NCBI GenBank assembly: GCA_035528995.1
Contig: DATKXO010000315.1
Span: 1-5,589, forward strand
DNA from: DATKXO01 sp035528995
GTDB lineage: Bacteria; Planctomycetota; Phycisphaerae; UBA1845
Reading direction: 5' to 3'
Length of the DNA stretch: 5,589 nt
Part shown: piece after piece, positions 1 through 5,589 of the stretch
How the letters are laid out: every line of letters starts with the position of its first letter
Numbering within the stretch: position 1 is the first letter of the stretch
The notes under the pieces: model-generated
The model's input: only the letters and a program-made list of their open reading frames with translations
Databases searched by the model: none
What the model was told of the DNA's origin: nothing
Made by a program: the position numbers and the translations under genes

Positions 1-2
1 AT

Positions 3-2294
<2,292 letters not shown>

Positions 2295-2383
2295 CCGCTG
2301 CCTGGCCGCCCAACCCTGTGTAGAGCCGACGCCCACCCTTGTGCTTTCTTGTAGCGTGTGATGCCTGTAGCAGTGTCGGTGAT
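2295..2383. other. Junction with no recognisable feature
   Basis: These bases separate the surface-protein stop from the point where recombinase homology ends. The remaining ~270 codons expected of the recombinase would have occupied this side, so this is the scar of the deletion. I see no terminator or other site. Confidence 0.4.
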
Positions 2384-2568
2384 TCAGGCGGGGTCGCCCA
2401 TTTCAGACGGGTGGCGCACGCCGTGGAAGTAGATGCAGCGTTTGATCCAGCCGACGTAGGCCTGCTGGGTGCGATGGGAACAGTGTTTGAGGTGCAGGCC
2501 ATCCCTTCGGCAAGCTCAGGACACGCACGGACTTGATCCGGCCTTTCCTTGCCGCAGTGTTCTTCCAT
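2384..2568 (-). pseudogene. Relic 5' end of an IntI-like tyrosine recombinase
   Basis: Reading leftwards from ATG 2568, a good ribosome site (GAGGTG at 2576-2581, 7-nt spacing) precedes MEEHCGKERPDQVR. A short dispersed repeat then shifts the frame, and after it the new frame reads LHLKHCSHRTQQAYVGWIKR and then CIYFHGVRHPSEMGDP before a stop at 2384-2386. This is the N-terminal SAM-like core-binding region of a tyrosine recombinase. It resembles class 1 integron integrase IntI1, which as recalled has DQLRER, RTEQAYV and FHGVRHP in the same order. Everything after about 50 residues, including the catalytic R-H-R-Y domain and the IntI-specific insert, is missing, so the gene is dead. A non-integron phage or Xer-like recombinase of the same subfamily cannot be excluded, because the diagnostic part is lost. 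The divergent orientation relative to the GIY-YIG gene is that of intI to its cassettes. Confidence 0.72.
2503..2522. repeat. Short dispersed repeat inside the recombinase relic
   Basis: The 20-base segment CCCTTCGGCAAGCTCAGGAC belongs, as I recall it, to a REP-like family (consensus near CCTTCGACAAGCTCAGGA) seen scattered through many environmental genomes. When translated it leaves tell-tale peptides such as LSLPKG and PELAEG, both visible here on the minus strand. It lies exactly where the recombinase homology changes frame. Only one copy is in this window, so its repetitive nature is knowledge, not observation. Confidence 0.6.
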
Positions 2569-2584
2569 CGCGTGGCACCTCTAT

Positions 2585-2613
2585 TTGACAGAAAGCAATT
2601 CCGGGTGCATAAT
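2585..2613 (+). promoter_or_regulatory. Near-consensus sigma70 promoter, cassette-promoter (Pc)-like position
   Basis: A perfect -35 box TTGACA (2585-2590) is followed after exactly 17 bases by CATAAT (2608-2613, 5 of 6 to TATAAT). It points right towards the GIY-YIG gene, with a predicted start near 2620 and therefore a leader of about 180 nt. It sits 17 bp from the start codon of the divergent recombinase relic, which is where an integron cassette promoter would be expected. Confidence 0.65.
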
Positions 2614-2705
2614 GTTTCCGCCGTCGGACGTGCACCGCAGACCAGATTGCCCATCAAGACTGCAGTGTGATAGCCGACGTCCGGCATAAGTCAACCCCCT
2701 CGGAA

Positions 2706-2727
2706 TGCTATACTGAACCTATTCAGT
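2706..2727 (+). promoter_or_regulatory. Possible extended -10 with overlapping dyad operator
   Basis: TGCTATACT (2706-2714) fits an extended -10 element (TGn plus TATACT); no good -35 is seen. A perfect dyad ACTGAA-CCTA-TTCAGT (2712-2727) overlaps the end of the -10, a placement suited to a repressor. The CTG-N8-CAG core recalls a LexA box, but the enterobacterial LexA spacing is N10, so no regulator is assigned. Confidence 0.35.
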
Positions 2728-2752
2728 CTAGGGGCCCAGGTAGATAGGCCGG

Positions 2753-2786
2753 AATAGTTCGGTCCACTCAATAGTTAGCCCGGTCC
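2753..2786 (+). other. Candidate attI-like recombination site / cassette 5' boundary
   Basis: Two direct repeats, AATAGTT followed by CGGTCC, start at 2753 and 2770; the second has four extra bases between its two parts. The second contains GTTAGCC (2774-2780), one mismatch from the integron core GTTRRRY. It ends 22 nt before the start codon at 2803, as at the 5' end of a typical cassette. It is also nearly complementary (6 of 7) to the left box GCCTAAC of the attC-like element at 3276. No fully consensus site is present here. Confidence 0.35.
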
Positions 2787-2790
2787 GCAT

Positions 2791-2800
2791 GAGGTACCTC
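2791..2800 (+). promoter_or_regulatory. Ribosome binding site within a palindrome
   Basis: GAGG (2791-2794) lies 8 nt before the TTG start at 2803 and is the only good ribosome site near any candidate start, so it decides the start. It is the left half of the perfect 10-bp palindrome GAGGTACCTC. Confidence 0.5.
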
Positions 2801-2802
2801 GC

Positions 2803-3222
2803 TTGTCCACAGATGACCTGCCGTCTCGCATGATGGCCGCGCCCTTGATCGGCCACATGCAAGTCGCCCTCGTCCCATCTTCAAGCGGCGTCTACACGGC
2901 TTGGCTCCAGGGCGAGCCCCGGTGTTTGTACGTTGGCAGGGCAGGCAACTCGCCCGGCGGCAATCTCCGAAAGCGCATCCGTTCCCACTTCTCAGGCCAG
3001 CGGGGGTCCGACCAGTTCTGTCTCTACGTCTATGACGCCTATGTCCACGCAGAGCGCACACTGGAACCACGGCCCCTCATCACAAGCGAGGTGAACCGCC
3101 GAACTGCTCAGTGGGTCCGCGACCGTGTCCAGTTCCGCTTCCTTCAGATCAGCGAGAGCGAAGCAACTCACGCCGAGGAGCGTCTCAGACAACTTCTTCG
3201 GCCAATCCTCAATCCGCCGTAG
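2803..3222 (+). CDS. Stand-alone GIY-YIG nuclease-family protein
   Basis: This 139-residue protein is essentially one GIY-YIG domain. The GIY motif is GVY (29-31) and the YIG motif YVG (43-45). The catalytic arginine is R58 in LRKRIRSHF, and the metal-binding glutamate is E125 in AEERLRQLLRPILN. P134 and N137 follow at +9 and +12, the same spacing as I recall for UvrC. All key residues are present, so it is probably an active metal-dependent DNA nuclease; target and role are unknown. There are no extra DNA-binding or signal domains, so it is cytoplasmic. TTG 2803 is chosen for its GAGG site; an in-frame stop (TAG, 2776) closes the frame upstream. ATG 2830, 2833 or 2857 could also start the protein, but they lack a ribosome site. 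It sits alone between an attI-like junction and an attC-like element, so it may be a mobile gene cassette. Confidence 0.85.
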   Translation: MSTDDLPSRMMAAPLIGHMQVALVPSSSGVYTAWLQGEPRCLYVGRAGNSPGGNLRKRIRSHFSGQRGSDQFCLYVYDAYVHAERTLEPRPLITSEVNRRTAQWVRDRVQFRFLQISESEATHAEERLRQLLRPILNPP

Positions 3223-3275
3223 GAGGCACGAACAAGGCCATGTTCCCGACACCAGCGGAGTCAAGAAACGGAGCG

Positions 3276-3405
3276 GCCTAACAACTGGCTGCAGCTGACC
3301 CGGCTGGCGGGCGGAAACTGCCACTTGATTTGCCCGCCAAGATGCCCTAGAGTGGGTGTAGCGCTGCCCGGGCCGCCGGGCAGCTGAGCTCGAGGCCGCT
3401 GTCCG
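3276..3405 (+). other. attC-like integron recombination element, right box degenerate
   Basis: The left box GCCTAAC (3276-3282) matches RYYYAAC. After a 5-nt spacer, the arm 3288-3303 pairs with 3376-3389: CAGCTG against CAGCTG and CCGG against CCGG. Two single unpaired bases, G3291 and A3298, both fall on the left arm, like the extrahelical bases of attC. Inside are a perfect 8-bp stem (TGGCGGGC 3305-3312 with GCCCGCCA 3332-3339) and a perfect 9-bp stem (3363-3371 with 3376-3384). The expected right box GTTRRRY near 3398 is absent; the sequence there is GCTGTCC. The length of about 130 bp is within the attC range. Confidence 0.45.
3363..3384. repeat. GC-rich perfect hairpin (9-bp stem, 4-nt loop)
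   Basis: GCTGCCCGG, loop GCCG, CCGGGCAGC. It could help end GIY-YIG transcription, but no T-run follows on either strand. It competes with the long-range attC-like pairing for the same right arm. Confidence 0.6.
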
Positions 3406-3528
3406 GCGTCTGCTGATAGGGCGGGGACCAGGAAGTCGCGAGAACGGATCCCTCCACTCACCATTCACAAACGTAGGCTCAGGTGCGAGCCTGTGTGCCT
3501 TGTCGCCTTGGGCAGTGCCAGCCGTCCC

Positions 3529-3535
3529 GTTAGGT
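3529..3535 (+). other. Isolated perfect GTTRRRY core-like site
   Basis: GTTAGGT fits the integron core exactly. It is followed by a short inverted repeat AGGTT-CGTCC-AACCT (3532-3546). A 7-base degenerate match is expected by chance now and then; it is noted because the attC-like element upstream lacks its right box. Confidence 0.25.
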
Positions 3536-3558
3536 TCGTCCAACCTTGTCGGTTGTGT

Positions 3559-3587
3559 TCGCTAGTACCGGAAAATGCAGGTATGAT
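3559..3587 (+). promoter_or_regulatory. Possible promoter of the L,D-transpeptidase gene
   Basis: TATGAT (3582-3587, 5 of 6) lies 24 bases before the chosen ATG. Only a weak -35 is seen (near 3558-3563, TTCGCT, 3 of 6). The predicted transcript start near 3594 would leave a leader of about 18 nt for ATG 3612. Confidence 0.35.
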
Positions 3588-3611
3588 AGGGGCGTGAGAA
3601 GCGACGTGAGC

Positions 3612-4622
3612 ATGAGCAAGTGGCGGGTCATTCTCGTGCCGGTGGTGGTCAGCGTGATGCTCCTGGCGGCGGCCCTGCCTGTTGCCGCCTCGCCAGAGCG
3701 ACAGGGCACGATACACGTGGTGCAGCCTGGCGAGCATCTCACGGCCATCGCCAACCGGTACGGGACCACACCTCAGGCCATCGCCAGTGCCAACAACCTG
3801 GTGAATATGAACCTGCTCTATGTGGGCCAGCGATTGACCATCCCTGGCAGCACTTCGCCAGCGGTGCAGAGTAACACCTACTATGTCGTGGATCCGGGCG
3901 ACACGCTGAGCGCCATCGCCGCGCGCTATGGTACTACCACCCAGGCCCTGGTACAGGCCAACGGCCTGGCCAGCGCTAACCTGATCTACGTGGGACAGCG
4001 CCTGTTGATCCCTGGCGGGGGCAGCACACCCGCGCCATCCACCCCATCCAGCACCACCGGCTACTACACCGTGCAGGCGGGCGACACGGTGAGCTCTATC
4101 GCCGTCCGCAACGGGGTGACAGGCTGGGCTATCGTCCAGAGCAACCACCTGGCCAACCCCAACTTCATCTACGTTGGGCAGAGGCTGGTCATCCCAGGGG
4201 GCAGTAGTCCCGCTCCGGCGCCCGCGCCCCAGCCCAGCGGGAGCAACAAGCGGATCGTGATTGACCTGTCCGAGCAGCACATGTACGTCTACCAGGATGG
4301 GGGGCTGCTCTACTCCTGGGTCACGTCCACCGGCATGCCTGGGGCCGCGACCATACCCGGCAACTTCCAGGTGCTCACTAAGGTCCCCAACGCCTATGCC
4401 TACACCTGGGGTCTCCAGATGCCGTACTGGTTGGGGATCTACTGGGCGGGAAGCCTCCAAAACGGCATTCACGCCTTGCCCATCATGGCCGACGGGCGGA
4501 TCCTGTGGGATGGCTACCTGGGGCAGCCCGTGTCCTACGGCTGCGTCATCCTCAGCACGGAGAACGCCCAGACCCTCTACAACTGGGCGGATGTGGGCAC
4601 GCCGGTAGATATCCAGTACTAG
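3612..4622 (+). CDS. Secreted triple-LysM L,D-transpeptidase (YkuD)
   Basis: 336 residues from ATG 3612. The start is chosen because a signal peptide begins there (MSKWR, then hydrophobic 6-24, with likely cleavage after VAA near 26). Upstream in-frame GTG 3594 and TTG 3546 only add a non-signal extension. Three LysM domains follow, at about 34-79, 89-134 and 151-195, each with a [YH].V.[PA]G[ED] opening and a YVGQRL.IPG close, joined by Pro/Ser/Ala linkers. They bind peptidoglycan glycan strands. Residues 213-336 form a YkuD L,D-transpeptidase domain with H287 (GIHALP) and C311 in VSYGCVIL. It should cross-link peptidoglycan stem peptides or attach proteins to them in the cell envelope. The usual SHGC..R active-site signature reads SYGCVI here, with Tyr in place of the second His and no Arg after Cys; the His/Cys pair remains. 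The Tyr form recalls Chloroflexota homologues, so activity is likely. Monocistronic by context. Confidence 0.9.
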   Translation: MSKWRVILVPVVVSVMLLAAALPVAASPERQGTIHVVQPGEHLTAIANRYGTTPQAIASANNLVNMNLLYVGQRLTIPGSTSPAVQSNTYYVVDPGDTLSAIAARYGTTTQALVQANGLASANLIYVGQRLLIPGGGSTPAPSTPSSTTGYYTVQAGDTVSSIAVRNGVTGWAIVQSNHLANPNFIYVGQRLVIPGGSSPAPAPAPQPSGSNKRIVIDLSEQHMYVYQDGGLLYSWVTSTGMPGAATIPGNFQVLTKVPNAYAYTWGLQMPYWLGIYWAGSLQNGIHALPIMADGRILWDGYLGQPVSYGCVILSTENAQTLYNWADVGTPVDIQY

Positions 4623-4650
4623 GGTTCCGGCCGGCGGGCGGGGAACGGGA

Positions 4651-4969
4651 CGCTACCAGGGTCACGAGATCCTTGTGGCTCAGACGGGCCCCGGAAAGGA
4701 GAACGCGCAGGGGGCAGCCAGCTACGTTCTGGGCAGGTACGCGCCACCGGCGGGCGGTCTGTATCGGCTTCGCCGGCGCCCTCAGACCCGAACTGGAGGG
4801 CGGAGACCTGGTAGTCTGCTCGTCCGCGTACAGCATTGATGAGGACAGGAAGTTGTCCGAGCCGCTGACCTGCGATGAGGCGCTTGTTCAGGCGGCTATG
4901 CAGGCCTCCCAACTTGCAGGACTGGGTCTGCGCAGCGGCAACTCCTTGACCCTGGAGGAGAAGTGCGGC
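4651..4969 (+). pseudogene. Broken nucleoside phosphorylase/nucleosidase-family gene
   Basis: Two frames together give a recognisable middle portion of the PNP/UDP phosphorylase superfamily. The first (4651-4743) reads RYQGHEILVAQTGPGKENA with ASYVLGRYAPP. The second (about 4751-4969) reads AVCIGFAGALRPELEGGDLV, then VQAAMQASQLAGL and GNSLTLEEK. TGPG followed by GFAGAL and GDLVV is the family's phosphate/ribose-site framework. The join at about 4741-4757 needs a one-base shift. The N-terminal strand (30-40 residues) is missing directly after the transpeptidase stop, and the ME[ST] purine/ribose region and C-terminal half are absent. The second frame runs on to a stop at 5096-5098 with no further resemblance. 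A hopanoid-associated phosphorylase or MTA/SAH-nucleosidase-like parent is possible. No start codon or ribosome site was seen. A sequencing error could explain the shift but not the missing ends. Confidence 0.6.
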
Positions 4970-5250
4970 GCCCCCGGCGCCGAAGATGGTGACACGTGCA
5001 CAACATCCAGCGGACCGACTCATGCGGGAAACGGCCCGCTCCCGAGGAAGCCGCATGTATCACCAGAAGCCTCTTTGACCACAATCTTCCCCTGCTGACC
5101 GTCCTCTAACTCCATCATAATCTCGTCCGGGCGCGGCTCACACCGCATGTGAGCCGGTATCTTCTGGTATTGCGCGTTCCTGACCATGACAGTCTCGGTC
5201 GTGACGCGATGGCCCTGGAACCCGTCAGAGCCAGCGGTGTTCTCTAGATT
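4970..5250. other. Non-coding stretch between pseudogene and helicase
   Basis: Apart from the hairpin at 5134-5156 and the unrecognisable tail of the pseudogene frame up to 5098, I see no gene, RNA gene or known site here. It may be decayed remains of the phosphorylase gene. Confidence 0.5.
5134..5156. repeat. Perfect hairpin (9-bp stem, 5-nt loop)
   Basis: CGGCTCACA, loop CCGCA, TGTGAGCCG. It lies about 95 nt past the helicase stop. On the plus strand the bases after it are moderately T-rich (TATCTTCTGGTATT); on the minus strand there is no T-run. It is therefore at best a weak terminator, and could equally be a protein-binding dyad or an RNA stem. Confidence 0.55.
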
Positions 5251-5589
5251 CTACCGCCGAGGGTAGCGGCTACTGCGGTCTCGGTTATGCTTGCGGTTTG
5301 ATCGTGTCTCTTGCGCGTGGTTCGGCCGGTGCCCTGGCGATTTACTTTCCCGTGCAAAGCTACCATAGTTGAACCCGGGCAAGCGCCGCCGTTCGATCTG
5401 TTTGCCCAGCACCTTTTCGATCTGGCGCACCAGCGGCTCATCGTCGTGAGTCACAAAGGTGAAGGCCTCACCGGTCTTGTAGACGCGGCCGGTGCGCCCG
5501 ATACGGTGCGTGTAGGCATCCACGGTGTCGGGCATATCAAAGTTGATCACGTGCGAGATATCTGAAACATCGATGCCGCGCGCAGCAAC
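5251..5589 (-). CDS. DEAD-box ATP-dependent RNA helicase, C-terminal part (RhlE-like)
   Basis: The frame is open to the right edge, where it begins with VAARGIDVSDISHVINFDMP. This is the motif V region (ARGIDV) of the second RecA-like domain. It is followed by YTHRIGRTGR, which is motif VI with the arginine finger. The next segment, GEAFTFVTHDDEPLVRQIEKVLGKQIERRRLPGFNY, resembles the end of RhlE/DeaD-type helicases. A basic, low-complexity tail rich in Arg, Ser, His and Asn (about 35 residues) follows and probably binds RNA. Only the last 112 residues are in the window; the Q motif, Walker A/B (DEAD) and SAT motifs must lie beyond it. Role: unwinding of structured RNA in ribosome assembly, RNA turnover or cold adaptation. 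It converges on the plus-strand pseudogene. The V of HVINF (GTG, 5550) is internal, not a start. Confidence 0.93.
   Translation of the reverse strand, partial: VAARGIDVSDISHVINFDMPDTVDAYTHRIGRTGRVYKTGEAFTFVTHDDEPLVRQIEKVLGKQIERRRLPGFNYGSFARESKSPGHRPNHAQETRSNRKHNRDRSSRYPRR

Noticed and set aside
2339..2536. 65-codon plus-strand ORF over the recombinase relic
   Set aside because: The recombinase homology is on the minus strand; the plus-strand peptide resembles nothing.
2403..2687. Minus-strand 94-codon ORF starting MPDVGYHT
   Set aside because: It is out of frame with the recombinase segments and shows only the repeat-derived peptide LSLPKG.
3240..3281. 13-codon ORF after an AGGAGG at 3221-3226, ending in the attC-like left box
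   Set aside because: The ribosome site is 13 nt from the ATG, too far; the peptide is tiny and unrecognisable.
3363..3384. Rho-independent terminator for the GIY-YIG gene
   Set aside because: The stem is good but no T-run follows on either strand; the arm also takes part in the attC-like pairing.
3546..3611. Starts TTG 3546 or GTG 3594 for the transpeptidase
   Set aside because: The signal peptide begins at ATG 3612, and the likely -10 (3582-3587) falls inside the extension.
3465..4472. 335-codon open frame on the minus strand opposite the L,D-transpeptidase
   Set aside because: The plus-strand frame has clear LysM and YkuD domains. The antisense peptide is a His/Gly/Arg-rich shadow with no family resemblance, typical of high-GC DNA.

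Overview
The window looks like a piece of a GC-rich bacterial chromosome or metagenomic contig, most likely Chloroflexota (Anaerolineae/Caldilineae-like). The basis is family resemblance. There is a secreted Pmp-type repeat protein with a 'choice-of-anchor Q' region, a DUF11 domain and an Ig-like domain, ending in the tail IYLPLALRN. There is also a triple-LysM L,D-transpeptidase with an SYGC active-site variant. I recall both styles as common in that phylum; no database search was possible.

Layout: (1) 3-2294 (+) is the 3' part of a large secreted surface protein, open at the left edge, with 13 tandem ~26-residue repeats (78-nt period). (2) 2295-2800 has no intact gene. It holds the relic 5' end of a tyrosine recombinase on the minus strand (2384-2568), closely similar to the N-terminus of integron integrases. 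The relic is frameshifted at a short dispersed repeat and cut off after about 50 codons. Just outside its start lies a near-consensus sigma70 promoter pointing right, followed by a second -10 with an overlapping dyad and a pair of direct repeats containing a near-consensus integron core site. (3) 2803-3222 (+) is a small stand-alone GIY-YIG nuclease with all key residues. (4) 3223-3545 is non-coding and contains an attC-like folded element with a proper left core box but a degenerate right box, plus an isolated perfect GTTRRRY site. (5) 3612-4622 (+) is the secreted LysM/L,D-transpeptidase. (6) 4651-4969 (+) is a frameshifted, truncated nucleoside-phosphorylase-family pseudogene. (7) 4970-5250 is non-coding apart from one strong hairpin. 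(8) 5251-5589 (-) is the C-terminal end of a DEAD-box RNA helicase, open at the right edge.

The most interesting reading is that 2384-3405 is a decayed integron-like locus. It has a divergent, dead integrase remnant, a rightward cassette-type promoter, an attI-like junction, one gene cassette coding for a GIY-YIG nuclease, and a damaged attC. The order, orientations and spacings match an integron, but each recombination site is imperfect, so this remains a hypothesis. The flanking genes are unrelated housekeeping or envelope functions: surface protein, peptidoglycan cross-linking and RNA helicase. No operon links them.
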